Source of the DNA: an uncultured Porphyromonas sp.
GTDB lineage: Bacteria; Bacteroidota; Bacteroidia; Bacteroidales; Porphyromonadaceae
DNA length: 14,438 nt
Direction: 5' to 3'
Assembly (NCBI GenBank): GCA_900538385.1
Contig: UWSO01000042.1
Coordinates: 1-14,438, forward strand
The notes beneath the pieces are model-generated. The model saw only the letters and a list, made by a program, of their open reading frames with translations. It searched no databases and had not been told where the DNA came from. Each line of letters opens with the position of its first letter. Within the stretch, counting starts at the first letter, position 1. Positions 5,717-14,393 of this stretch are shown here, in pieces. Both the position numbers and the translations under genes were made by a program.

Positions 5717-7696
5717 ATGCGTCCGCTACTACGATCACTCTCTCTGCTGCTCTGCACGCTCTGCATGTGGAGTGCTACGCTCTGGTCGCAGATAGACACG
5801 GAGCGAGTGATGACGATCGGGCGCAATGCAATTGGCTTTAAGGATTATGTGGTCGCCATCGAGCACTTTAACCAAGTGATCGAGGTGTCGCCCACGATGG
5901 CTGATCCGTACTACTATAGAGCTTTTGCAAAGCTTATGCTGGGCGACTATGCGGGTGCCGAGCGAGACGCAACGCTGTGCATCGAACGCAACCCCTTCCT
6001 CTCTAGAGCCTACATGGTACGGGGAGCGGCACGGCACAATCTGCAGCACTATGCGGAGGCGGCTAAGGATTACGCTCACGCATTAGAGATTACTCCAGAC
6101 GACTTCTACCTCTCGTTCAACTTAGCTGGTGCGCTCTACGGTGCCGAGCAGTATGAGCGTGCCGACTCGGCAGCGCTCGCCTTGACGCAGCGTCACCCGA
6201 AGGAGGCGCGGGGCTACTTCCTCGCAGCGGAGATAGCGTTGCGACGGCAAGACACGGTCGCAGCGGAGGAACGGATAGCCGAGGGCTTAGCGATAGACTC
6301 GCTGAGTGCAGCCCCTTATCGGATGCTCTCGACGATTGCTTACCTGCGGGGGGACTACGAGGGGGCGCTACGCTATCACGACAAGAGCATAGAGCAGGAA
6401 CCAAACCAAGCTAGCGACTACATCAACCGTGGACTGACACGCTACAAGCTGAAAGAGTACCGTGGTGCTATGGAGGACTACAATCAGGCGCTCCTGCTGA
6501 CACCTCACGATGCGGTCGCTCGTCATAACCGAGCCTTGCTACGTATCGAGGTGGGCGACCTGCAGGGTGCTCGCGAAGATCTGCTAGAGGTGGTGCGTCT
6601 GCAGCCGACCAATCTGACGGCACACTTTAACTTAGCCTTGGTACAAACTCAGACGGGACAGTATCGTGAGGCGATCGAAACGCTAGACTATATATTAGGT
6701 CGTCGACCTGAGTTCCTCTCGGGTTACTATCAGCGCTCGGAGGTGAAGCGCTTGCTCGGCGACGCTGCTGGAGCAGACAGAGACTACTGGTTCGCCTACA
6801 AGCTGGAGCGTGGGCAGGTCAAAGCGCCTAAGCCAACCATCGCTGACAGCACCGCCTCGAGTGTCGCTAGCGAAGAACTATACGCACTAGATCATCACGC
6901 AGAGCTACAGTCTGCGAGCAGCGATGCGACGCCCTCTTCGATTACTACAGGAAGCAATTCGCTACGCGGGTCAATCCAAGAGCAAGCCACCTCGTCAGAG
7001 GCTTGCCCCGCTTACGAGCTGACCTACTTCGCGCAGAAGAGTCACGACAAGCTCTTGCCTCGCTCCAACTTCTCCGCAGAGCTAGAGGCGTACAACGAGC
7101 GCACAGGCTACCAGCCTCGGCTCTTGCTTGCCGTCGGCACGCAGTCGCTAGATAGCACGCAGCTCCATGTCGTGCTGGAGGATATAGCACGTCTGCAGGC
7201 TCGTGACACAGAGCAAACGGCCGACTGGCACCTGCGTATGGGCATCGACAAGCTCCTGCTGCGAGACATCGGCGAGGCGGTCTCACAGTTCAACGCTTGT
7301 CTTGAGCTGGCTCCTCAGCAGCCACTCGCGCTTCTCGCTCTGAGCACGGCGCGCCTCATGCAGGCGGAGACGCTCACAGACGCTAAGCAGCAGACGCTCA
7401 TGTACGACTTAGCGATGCGTCAGCTCACCACCGCCATCGGCCACGCCCCCCAGATAGGCTATCTCTACTACAACCGGGCGCACCTACACCAGTCGCTGGG
7501 ACATACGGATCAAGCTATCGCAGACTACACCAAGGCGATCGAGCTACTGCCCCAGGCTGGCGAAGCCTACTTCAATCGTGCTCTGCTCCTCGAGCAGCAG
7601 GGGCAGCATGAGCAGGCGATAGATGACTTGAGCCGTGCAGGCGAGCTGGGCATCTATCAGGCTTATTCTCTCATCCACACTATCCAGACACGCTGA
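5717..7696 (+). CDS. Periplasmic or envelope TPR-repeat protein
   Basis: This 659-residue protein starts with a probable signal peptide (basic MRPLLR, hydrophobic core to about residue 22, likely cleavage near S24). Two blocks of tetratricopeptide repeats follow. The first (about 26-365) has roughly nine to ten repeats, for example G-D-Y-x-G-A-E-R-D-A near 77-86 and Y-x-L-K-E-Y-R-G-A-M-E-D-Y-N-Q-A near 243-258. The second (about 505-650) has three to four. They are joined by a Ser/Thr/Ala-rich linker (about 372-430). TPR arrays are protein-binding scaffolds; the partner is unknown. The first Cys of the signal region is not in a convincing lipobox. Its stop TGA shares one base with the next ATG, so translation is coupled to the second ABC-F gene. 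Confidence 0.85.
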   Translation: MRPLLRSLSLLLCTLCMWSATLWSQIDTERVMTIGRNAIGFKDYVVAIEHFNQVIEVSPTMADPYYYRAFAKLMLGDYAGAERDATLCIERNPFLSRAYMVRGAARHNLQHYAEAAKDYAHALEITPDDFYLSFNLAGALYGAEQYERADSAALALTQRHPKEARGYFLAAEIALRRQDTVAAEERIAEGLAIDSLSAAPYRMLSTIAYLRGDYEGALRYHDKSIEQEPNQASDYINRGLTRYKLKEYRGAMEDYNQALLLTPHDAVARHNRALLRIEVGDLQGAREDLLEVVRLQPTNLTAHFNLALVQTQTGQYREAIETLDYILGRRPEFLSGYYQRSEVKRLLGDAAGADRDYWFAYKLERGQVKAPKPTIADSTASSVASEELYALDHHAELQSASSDATPSSITTGSNSLRGSIQEQATSSEACPAYELTYFAQKSHDKLLPRSNFSAELEAYNERTGYQPRLLLAVGTQSLDSTQLHVVLEDIARLQARDTEQTADWHLRMGIDKLLLRDIGEAVSQFNACLELAPQQPLALLALSTARLMQAETLTDAKQQTLMYDLAMRQLTTAIGHAPQIGYLYYNRAHLHQSLGHTDQAIADYTKAIELLPQAGEAYFNRALLLEQQGQHEQAIDDLSRAGELGIYQAYSLIHTIQTR

Positions 7697-9630
7697 TGAT
7701 ATCCGTTCAAGACCTTACGGTAGACTTTGGTAAGCAACTCCTCTTTGACTCGATCAACTTTGTCATCAGCAAGGGCGAGCGGGTCGCACTCGTCGGGCAC
7801 AACGGGGCGGGTAAGTCAACCTTGATGAAGATCCTCGTCGGCATCGAGCAACCGACGAGCGGTACCGTCAGCCGTCCCCGCGACCTCTCCATAGGTTACC
7901 TGCCACAAGTTAAAGAGCTTGTCGACCACACTACGCTGCGTGCGGAGGTCGAGGAGGTCTTTAAGGATGTGCAGTCGCTCAACGATCAGTACGACCGCTT
8001 GAGCGAAGAGCTAGCGACACGCACCGACTACGACTCGCCCGAGTACCTAGAGCTGATCGAGCGTCACGGACATCTCACCGATCTGATACAGATGCATCAC
8101 CCCTCGCAGTACCTTGCCGAGATGGAGCGCACGCTCCTCGGACTAGGCTTCGAGCGGAGCGACTTCGACCGGCCGACCCGTGAGTTCTCCGGTGGGTGGC
8201 GTATGCGTATCGAGCTAGCGAAGGTGCTGCTGAGCAATCCCGATCTGCTCCTCCTCGATGAGCCGACGAACCACCTAGACATCGAGTCCATCGACTGGCT
8301 CGAGCACTTCCTCATCGCCCGCGGAGTCACGCTCCTGCTTGTCTCGCACGACCGCACCTTCCTCGACAACGTCACCAACCGCACCATCGAGATCGAGCTG
8401 GGACGCATCTACGACTACAAGACCTCCTATAGCCACTACGTCACGCTACGTGAGGAGCGTCTGGAGCAGCAGAAGCGAGCTTACGAGAATCAGCAGAAGA
8501 AGATCCAAGACATCGAGTCCTTCGTCGAGCGTTTCCGCTATAAGCCGACGAAGAGCGCACAGGTGCAGAGCCGCATCAAGCAGCTAGACAAGATCGAGGA
8601 GATCGAACTCGACGAGATAGACACACGGCACATCAACTTTACCTTCCCGATGGCGGGGCGCAGTGGCGACTACCCAGTCATCATTGAGGAGCTGGACAAG
8701 AGCTACGGCTCCCTCTCCGTGCTACGAGGCGTATCGATGACCATCAAGCGTGGCGAAAAGGTCGCCTTCGTCGGGAAGAACGGCTCCGGCAAGTCAACCC
8801 TCATGCGCTGCATTATGGGACAAGAGGAGTACACCGGCAAGCTCCAGATAGGGCATGGCGTAGAGGTTGCTTACTTCTCTCAGAATAGGGCGCAGGAGCT
8901 ACCCGCCAACCAGACCATCCGTGACGCTATCGACAGCTTGGCGCGTGGCGACATGCGACTACATATTAATGATATGCTGGGGGCCTTCCTCTTTGGCGGG
9001 GAGGTGGCCGACAAGCCGATCAGCGTACTCAGTGGTGGTGAGCGCGCTCGTGTCGCTATCATGCAGATGCTCCTAGAGCCGGCCAACCTGCTCATCCTCG
9101 ATGAGCCGACCAACCATCTGGACATCCGAACCAAAGAGATCCTCAAGCGAGCCATCGCAGCCTTCCCTGGGACCGTCATCGTCGTCTCGCACGACCGTTA
9201 CTTCCTCTCGGGGCTCGTGGACCGCATCTTCTCCTTTAGCCATGGAGCCGTACGCGAGTGTATGGACGGCCTCGACGGCTACCTCGCCGCCCTCCACGAA
9301 GAGCTCAACCAACAGCCCTCAGCCAACAGCCCTCAACCAACAGCTAATAGCCAGCAGCCAACGGCCAAAGCCCAGCCCCAGCTCGACTACCAGCAGCAGA
9401 AAGAGCAGCAGAAGCGCTTGCGCACCCTCCGCCGCACCGCCGAGAGTCTCGGTGAGCAGCTGGAGCAGCTTAAGAAAAGCCTTGCTGAGCTAGAGCAGCA
9501 GATAGCCACGGCAGCCACCCCGCAGCTCATCGATCAGTACACCCAGGTCAACAAAGAGATCCAAGAGATCACTCCTCAGTGGGAGGAAGCCGAGTTCGCA
9601 CTCATGGAGTACGAGGAGGAGATCCAATAG
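7696..9630 (+). CDS. YheS/Uup-like ABC-F family ATPase with C-terminal coiled coil
   Basis: This 644-residue protein has two fully canonical ABC domains. Domain 1 has Walker A G-H-N-G-A-G-K-S-T (34-42), signature F-S-G-G-W (164-168), L-L-L-L-D-E (184-189) and H218. Domain 2 has G-K-N-G-S-G-K-S-T (360-368), L-S-G-G-E (446-450), L-L-I-L-D-E (465-470) and H499. The inter-domain linker (about 245-310) is charged and helical, as in ABC-F ribosome factors. After domain 2 come a Gln/Pro/Asn/Ala-rich segment (538-562), encoded by a 14-bp tandem repeat, and a Glu/Gln-rich coiled coil (about 565-644), as in Uup-type C-termini. The FSGGW signature favours the YheS/Uup side of the family; the exact subfamily is uncertain. 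The start overlaps the TPR stop by one base. Confidence 0.9.
   Translation: MISVQDLTVDFGKQLLFDSINFVISKGERVALVGHNGAGKSTLMKILVGIEQPTSGTVSRPRDLSIGYLPQVKELVDHTTLRAEVEEVFKDVQSLNDQYDRLSEELATRTDYDSPEYLELIERHGHLTDLIQMHHPSQYLAEMERTLLGLGFERSDFDRPTREFSGGWRMRIELAKVLLSNPDLLLLDEPTNHLDIESIDWLEHFLIARGVTLLLVSHDRTFLDNVTNRTIEIELGRIYDYKTSYSHYVTLREERLEQQKRAYENQQKKIQDIESFVERFRYKPTKSAQVQSRIKQLDKIEEIELDEIDTRHINFTFPMAGRSGDYPVIIEELDKSYGSLSVLRGVSMTIKRGEKVAFVGKNGSGKSTLMRCIMGQEEYTGKLQIGHGVEVAYFSQNRAQELPANQTIRDAIDSLARGDMRLHINDMLGAFLFGGEVADKPISVLSGGERARVAIMQMLLEPANLLILDEPTNHLDIRTKEILKRAIAAFPGTVIVVSHDRYFLSGLVDRIFSFSHGAVRECMDGLDGYLAALHEELNQQPSANSPQPTANSQQPTAKAQPQLDYQQQKEQQKRLRTLRRTAESLGEQLEQLKKSLAELEQQIATAATPQLIDQYTQVNKEIQEITPQWEEAEFALMEYEEEIQ
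9307..9376 (+). repeat. 14-bp tandem repeat inside the second ABC-F gene
   Basis: Five consecutive 14-mers can be laid out. AACCAACAGCCCTC (9307-9320), AGCCAACAGCCCTC (9321-9334), AACCAACAGCTAAT (9335-9348) and AGCCAGCAGCCAAC (9349-9362) are followed by a decayed fifth, GGCCAAAGCCCAGC (9363-9376). They encode the low-complexity link between ATPase domain 2 and the coiled coil. Because 14 is not a multiple of 3, gain or loss of a single unit shifts the frame. Confidence 0.8.
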
Positions 9631-9655
9631 TAGTAATTAGCCAGCCAACCAACCC

Positions 9656-11512
9656 GTGAGACAGTTCCTCAAGCTCTTCGGCAAGTATATCCGCCCCTAC
9701 CGTCACTACGTAACAGGCGGCATCATTGCCAACATACTCTCGGCGCTGCTCAACCTGCTCGCCTTCTCGCTCATCATGCCGATCCTGCGCATCCTCTTTG
9801 GCATGGATCAGACCACACCCGTCTACCATGCGCTCGACGGCATCAACTGGTTACGACCATCAGAGTGGGGTGTAGCAGTGGACTACATCGTAGGAAACTT
9901 CAACTACTACGTCTACCAACTCATCCAGCAGTACGGGCCCTCTCGTACGCTCCTCCTCCTCTGCATCTACCTCGTCGTCATGACACTCATCAAGGTCGGT
10001 GTCACCTATGGTGGCATCTATATGCTCGTGCCGATCCGTACAGGCGTGGTCAAGGATCTGCGCAATGAGTTCAATGCCAAGCTCCTCCGTCTGCCTATCT
10101 CATTGATTAGCGAAGAGCGCAAAGGCGATCTCCTCGCTCGCTTCTCGGGAGATGTCGCCGAGATCGAGTACTCCATCATCAACCTCCTAGAGAGTCTCAT
10201 CAAGAACCCCATCCTCATCATCATCTACCTCATAGCGCTCTTTGCGATCAGCTGGGAGCTCACCCTCTTCGTCCTCATCGTCCTGCCGATAGCGGGTTAC
10301 GTCATGGGTGCCGTGGGCAAGAGACTCAAGCGAGACAGCCTCGAGGGGCAGACGCAGTGGGGGAGACTCATGAGCATGGTCGAAGAGACCCTCTCGGGGC
10401 TGCGCATCATCAAGGCGTTCAATGCAGAGCAGCAGATCTCTCTCCGCTTTACTAAGGCCAACGAACAGTATCGACGCACCATCTCGCAGGTCTATGCCAG
10501 GCAAGGCTTAGCGCATCCCATGAGCGAGTTCCTCGGCACCACCGCCATTGCGATCATCCTTTGGTACGGTGGTAATCTGATCTTTGCGGGCAACAGCTCC
10601 ATCACGGCCGATGCTTTCATCTACTACCTCGTAGTCTTTTACAGCATCATCAACCCTGCCAAAGAGCTGAGCCGTGCCTCCTACTCGATCCAAAAGGGGC
10701 TCGCCTCGATGACTCGCATACAAACCATCCTCGACTACCCCGAGCGCATCACAGATCCCGCGGAGCCACTGCCCGTCACCTTTGAGCGGAGCATCTCTTA
10801 CGAAGATGTCTCCTTCCGCTACGAAGAGCCGTGGGTACTGCACAATCTGTCGCTCACCATACCCAAAGGGCAAATGGTCGCGCTCGTGGGAGCTTCGGGT
10901 GCCGGCAAGAGTACGCTCGTAGACCTACTGCCCCGCTTTTACGACGTCACCTCAGGGCGCATCACCATCGACGGCACTGACATACGGCAGGTACGGGCGA
11001 GCGAGCTAAGGGAGCTCATAGGCTATGTCAATCAGACGCCGATCCTCTTCAACGATACGATACGTAACAACATTACCTTCGGCATGGAGCGCCCCGTCAG
11101 CGACGATGAGGTACGCACCGCTGCTGAGGCGGCCAATGCGACGGAGTTCATCGACCAGCTCCCCGAGGGGCTCGAGTACAACATCGGTGACGGCGGCAGC
11201 AAGCTCAGCGGAGGTCAACGCCAGAGGCTTAGCATAGCGCGAGCTCTGCTCAAGGACTCGCCCATCCTTATCCTCGACGAGGCGACCTCGGCACTCGACA
11301 ACGTCTCCGAGCAACTAGTCCAGGAGGCTATCCAGCGTCTCGTCAGCGACCGCACCACCATCGTCATCGCCCACCGCCTCTCCACGATCATGCACGCCGA
11401 CCTCATCTGCGTCATGCAGGAGGGACAGATCGTCGAGCAGGGCACCCACGCAGAGCTGCTCGAGCGTGGCGGACTCTATGCCCAACTCTACCAGATACAG
11501 TTCAAGGAGTAA
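9656..11512 (+). CDS. MsbA-like ABC exporter (half-transporter)
   Basis: This 618-residue inner-membrane protein fuses one exporter-type transmembrane domain to one ATPase domain and should work as a homodimer. Membrane segments are visible near 20-48, 97-121, 172-198, 200-222, 294-312 and 318-336. The ATPase has an A-loop tyrosine (Y389), Walker A G-A-S-G-A-G-K-S-T (412-420) and Q460. It continues with L-S-G-G-Q (517-521), L-I-L-D-E (538-542), the D-loop S-A-L-D and H573 in A-H-R-L-S-T. The overall plan matches lipid A/lipid flippases of the MsbA group, but related drug exporters look similar, so the substrate is not certain. The start is a GTG at 9656, 25 bp after the ABC-F stop, giving the MRQFLKLFGKYIRPYR opening expected of the family. 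Confidence 0.88.
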   Translation: MRQFLKLFGKYIRPYRHYVTGGIIANILSALLNLLAFSLIMPILRILFGMDQTTPVYHALDGINWLRPSEWGVAVDYIVGNFNYYVYQLIQQYGPSRTLLLLCIYLVVMTLIKVGVTYGGIYMLVPIRTGVVKDLRNEFNAKLLRLPISLISEERKGDLLARFSGDVAEIEYSIINLLESLIKNPILIIIYLIALFAISWELTLFVLIVLPIAGYVMGAVGKRLKRDSLEGQTQWGRLMSMVEETLSGLRIIKAFNAEQQISLRFTKANEQYRRTISQVYARQGLAHPMSEFLGTTAIAIILWYGGNLIFAGNSSITADAFIYYLVVFYSIINPAKELSRASYSIQKGLASMTRIQTILDYPERITDPAEPLPVTFERSISYEDVSFRYEEPWVLHNLSLTIPKGQMVALVGASGAGKSTLVDLLPRFYDVTSGRITIDGTDIRQVRASELRELIGYVNQTPILFNDTIRNNITFGMERPVSDDEVRTAAEAANATEFIDQLPEGLEYNIGDGGSKLSGGQRQRLSIARALLKDSPILILDEATSALDNVSEQLVQEAIQRLVSDRTTIVIAHRLSTIMHADLICVMQEGQIVEQGTHAELLERGGLYAQLYQIQFKE

Positions 11513-11582
11513 AAGCTCACAGCTTCCCTCTGTATCTAGAGAGGTCACCCATTTCGTCTAGTAGTGACCCCATACATATTAT
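11513..11582 (+). promoter_or_regulatory. 70-bp gap before the patatin gene, weak hairpins only
   Basis: The gap contains AAGCT-CAC-AGCTT just after the exporter stop and GGTCAC (11543-11548) facing GTGACC (11564-11569) across a 15-base loop. Neither is followed by a T-run. I see no TAnnTTTG box here, so the patatin gene may be read through from the operon or use a non-consensus promoter. Confidence 0.3.
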
Positions 11583-14048
11583 ATGAAACAACCATCGATC
11601 CTACTTGCTAGCCTTATCTTATCTATAGTGGCTCTCTGTACACCCTTTACCATGAGGGGGCAGAGCGACAATGTCTGCGACAGTGCCAAGATACGCTGTG
11701 GCGTCGTATTGAGTGGAGGCGGTGCTAAGGGGCTGGCGCATATTGCGCTCCTTGAGCTGATCGACTCACTACAGATACAGGTAGACTACCTCTCTGGCAC
11801 CTCTATGGGCGCTGTAGTCGCTGGACTCTACTCGGCAGGGTATCGCGCTACGGAGATCAAGGAGCTGGTACGTAAAGAGGATTGGGGACGTATCTTGAGC
11901 AATCGCTTGCCTTATGACAAGGTGGATATGTGTGAGAAAGAGGATTATGGAATCTATCCATTGGAGTTTCCCATGCGCCGAGGTGTCCCGAAGCCCCCTT
12001 CATCTCTCATCGAGGGGCAGTACCTGATGGAAGTTCTGATGCGCTATACTTTCCCCGTGCGACACATCAAAGATTATGCTCAGATGCCTATACCGCTACA
12101 CCTTGTAGCTTCGGACGTCGGGAGTGGAGGTGCTTGCGTGATGACCTCGGGGTCGATGCCGCTCTCTATACGAGCTAGTCTAGCGATCCCTGCTTTCTTT
12201 GCACCCGCTATTGTTGATGGTAAGCTACTCGTCGATGGAGGCCTTGATCGCAACTTCCCAGTCGAAGAGGTTCGCTCTATGGGAGCTAACTTCGTCATCG
12301 GCAGTTATACGGGAGCTAGACTGCGAAACGTGGAGGAGTTGGAGCACAGCTCTATTGATGTCATCCATCAGTCCTACGCCCTACTAACTAAAAAAGAAGT
12401 AGAGCGTCAAGTAAGTCAAGTCGATGTGATGCTAGACTTCTCTCAGGCACTGAGAAACTACACTTCGGCAGACTTTAGCCAGCGTGAGCGGATCATAGCG
12501 CTTGCAGAGCAGGAGGCTCACAAGTTATTACCACAACTCGTCGCTCTCAAGGCTCAGCAAGTCGCCCAGGGTATTAACTATCAGGAGCGACAGCTCGCTC
12601 CGGTCTCTATACCGATCCAGCAGGTCAAAATAACAGATCAGTGGGGAAGCCCCCTAGATGAGTCAGAGACAAAGTTCATACAGAGTGTGATCGGAGACGA
12701 TCTCTCTATCCTCGACTCCGTGGAGCTCCTCCAGCAGCGCATTGAAATGCTGATGGGCTACAACCGCTACGCACAGGTCTACTACACCTATGAGGCAGAC
12801 GCAACGACAGGAGCCCATGAGGTCAACACCATACACTTCTTCATCAAGAAGAAACCGCAAGCACTCCTCCGCGTAGGCGCTTACTACGATCCCTCCGAGT
12901 CAGCAAACATCATCCTCAACACTTCACTCAGAGATCTGCTCCTACCGAACTCGAGACTCTCCGCCAAGCTCGCCATATCACAGCACCCCAAGTTACGGGC
13001 TAGTTACTACAAGTGGCTTGACAACGGCTACTCCTACTGGGTGAGTCCCTACATCTCCCTTCGGCTAGATCGTAGTGACAACCTCAATCTACGCTACCTT
13101 TCACAGATAGAAGATCATACGGAGGCTACCTTCTACCAGGCATCCCTAGCCAGTGGTCTGAAGATGGGCTATGCCCTGTCACCACAGGCTGAGATAACGC
13201 TGGGCGTACAGTATGGATCTATGTATGTGTGGCAACCGCAGACGCCCTTTGACCAAGAGATGAAGACATCAGCTCAAGCTGCCAGCCTAGAGCGGGTACC
13301 TATGAACTACTTCAACCAACTCATGCGAGCTAACAAGCCGCCTAAGCTAAGCTATCGCCACGGTACCTGGACGATGAACCTAACTTACCAGCAAAACAGC
13401 TTGAATAGGAAGGCTTTTGCTACACGGGGCAATCACTTAGCACTAACGGCAGAGCTGACCCTAAAGAACTCCTACTCACTCTCACCACTTCCAGAGGATG
13501 CTACGGAGAGTCAAAAGCAGATCCACAACCTGCTCAATCCCGAGGAGAGCATATCTCCACAGCGGGGACCCCTCTTGCATCTCTCTGTCTATGAACATAT
13601 CGTTGCTCCACTGAGTCGGAAAGTGGCAATACATGGTCGACTCTTCGGCGGGGTCAACCTAGACCTAGGCAAGCCTATGAGAGAGAGCTTTCACTTTGAC
13701 AGTTACCTCTTCTTAAGTCAGAAGTTCAACCTCGGGGGCTTTGCCAATGTCGGGTTGGACGATCAGCCCATCTTCTCAGGGTTACGATACAGAGAGTACC
13801 CTGTCAACAACCTCGCAGCGCTCTATCTAGGCGTGCAGTACACTCCGATCAAGAATCTCTACATCACCCCTCACTTCAGTGTTGGCATGGATATCCAGGG
13901 ACCCAATATGCGGGATAGCGACCTCCTCTACGGAGCAGGCATAGACCTAGACTACAACTCCCTGATAGGCCCCATCAAGCTCTCCCTCAGCCGATCAAAC
14001 GTCCTACGTGCCTCACGCTTCTTCTTTAGCCTCGGCTACGCTTTCTGA
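11583..14048 (+). CDS. Patatin-like phospholipase with POTRA and outer-membrane barrel (type Vd-like)
   Basis: This 821-residue protein starts with a signal peptide (hydrophobic run 5-22, likely cleaved near G26). The patatin domain (about 38-330) shows the oxyanion loop G-G-G-A-K-G (45-50), the nucleophile motif G-T-S-M-G (72-76, S74) and the dyad aspartate in D-G-G (218-220). A POTRA-like region (about 340-425) follows. Then come about 390 residues of alternating aromatic and polar strands typical of a 16-strand Omp85-type barrel, ending in a terminal phenylalanine (S-L-G-Y-A-F), the usual outer-membrane signal. The plan resembles PlpD/FplA type Vd autotransporters, whose patatin domain is a lipase exposed or released at the surface. 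In Bacteroidetes it could equally face the periplasm. It follows an MsbA-like exporter, which would fit envelope-lipid metabolism. Confidence 0.9.
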   Translation: MKQPSILLASLILSIVALCTPFTMRGQSDNVCDSAKIRCGVVLSGGGAKGLAHIALLELIDSLQIQVDYLSGTSMGAVVAGLYSAGYRATEIKELVRKEDWGRILSNRLPYDKVDMCEKEDYGIYPLEFPMRRGVPKPPSSLIEGQYLMEVLMRYTFPVRHIKDYAQMPIPLHLVASDVGSGGACVMTSGSMPLSIRASLAIPAFFAPAIVDGKLLVDGGLDRNFPVEEVRSMGANFVIGSYTGARLRNVEELEHSSIDVIHQSYALLTKKEVERQVSQVDVMLDFSQALRNYTSADFSQRERIIALAEQEAHKLLPQLVALKAQQVAQGINYQERQLAPVSIPIQQVKITDQWGSPLDESETKFIQSVIGDDLSILDSVELLQQRIEMLMGYNRYAQVYYTYEADATTGAHEVNTIHFFIKKKPQALLRVGAYYDPSESANIILNTSLRDLLLPNSRLSAKLAISQHPKLRASYYKWLDNGYSYWVSPYISLRLDRSDNLNLRYLSQIEDHTEATFYQASLASGLKMGYALSPQAEITLGVQYGSMYVWQPQTPFDQEMKTSAQAASLERVPMNYFNQLMRANKPPKLSYRHGTWTMNLTYQQNSLNRKAFATRGNHLALTAELTLKNSYSLSPLPEDATESQKQIHNLLNPEESISPQRGPLLHLSVYEHIVAPLSRKVAIHGRLFGGVNLDLGKPMRESFHFDSYLFLSQKFNLGGFANVGLDDQPIFSGLRYREYPVNNLAALYLGVQYTPIKNLYITPHFSVGMDIQGPNMRDSDLLYGAGIDLDYNSLIGPIKLSLSRSNVLRASRFFFSLGYAF

Positions 14049-14077
14049 CAGATCCCCTAGCCCTGTGTACTACGATA

Positions 14078-14161
14078 TCGAGTACGACGTGTACCCGTTT
14101 TGCCCTTTTCGGGTACATGTCGAGTGTGACGTGTACCCGTTTTGTCATTTGGTGGTACATA
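14078..14161 (+). repeat. Two 42-bp tandem units that form GTAC-rich hairpins
   Basis: Units 14078-14119 and 14120-14161 agree at 34 of 42 positions, and both begin TCGAG. Unit 1 folds as GACGTGTACCCG (14086-14097) with CGGGTACATGTC (14110-14121), 12 bp with one G-U pair plus a flanking C-G, around the loop TTTTGCCCTTTT. Unit 2 pairs GTGTACC (14131-14137) with GGTACAT (14154-14160). The units differ while keeping the paired ends. They lie 30-113 bp after the patatin stop and could stabilise or end that mRNA, although no T-run follows the stems. Confidence 0.7.
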
Positions 14162-14237
14162 TACGGAGGGTGACGAGAGCGATACTACGCAGGGCAGCTC
14201 GGCTCCTCTAACCTCTAACTTCTGATTCTTCGGGAGG

Positions 14238-14393
14238 AATTTCTAAATAGCCTACTGGAGAAAAAAGATTTGCCACGGAGGTGAGGAAAATTTCTTCGGA
14301 GGAATCAAACGATACTTCGGAGGAATCAAACGATACTTCCGAAGTATTTTTTCGTTCCTCGCTGGGAAATCAAAAATCCCCACGGAAGAATTG
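14238..14393 (-). repeat. Dyad-symmetric intergenic repeat element, copy B (inverted)
   Basis: The core at 14273-14371 is the reverse complement of copy A (91 of 99 identical, no gaps), with weaker similarity out to about 14238-14393. It carries CTTCGGAGG (14294-14302), CTTCGGAGG (14315-14323) and CTTCCGAAG (14336-14344), again exactly 21 bp apart. The outer arms GATTTGCCA (14267-14275) and TGGGAAATC (14363-14371) are centred on base 14319, the centre of the middle palindrome. Together with the hairpins at 14078-14161 it fills the gene-free end of the window. Nothing else is evident in 14049-14438. Confidence 0.85.

Noticed and set aside
9101..9493. 130-codon plus-strand ORF inside the second ABC-F gene
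   Set aside because: It is a Ser/Pro/Arg-rich shadow frame of a clearly real gene. It matters only as the frame entered if the 14-bp repeat gains one unit.
14008..14211. 67-codon plus-strand ORF at the end of the patatin gene
   Set aside because: It overlaps the patatin C-terminus in another frame, and the repeated DVYPFC phrases in its translation come simply from the 42-bp tandem units.
14294..14344. CRISPR-like regular repeats
   Set aside because: There are only three 9-bp palindromes, the intervening bases are themselves conserved between copies A and B, and there are no cas genes.
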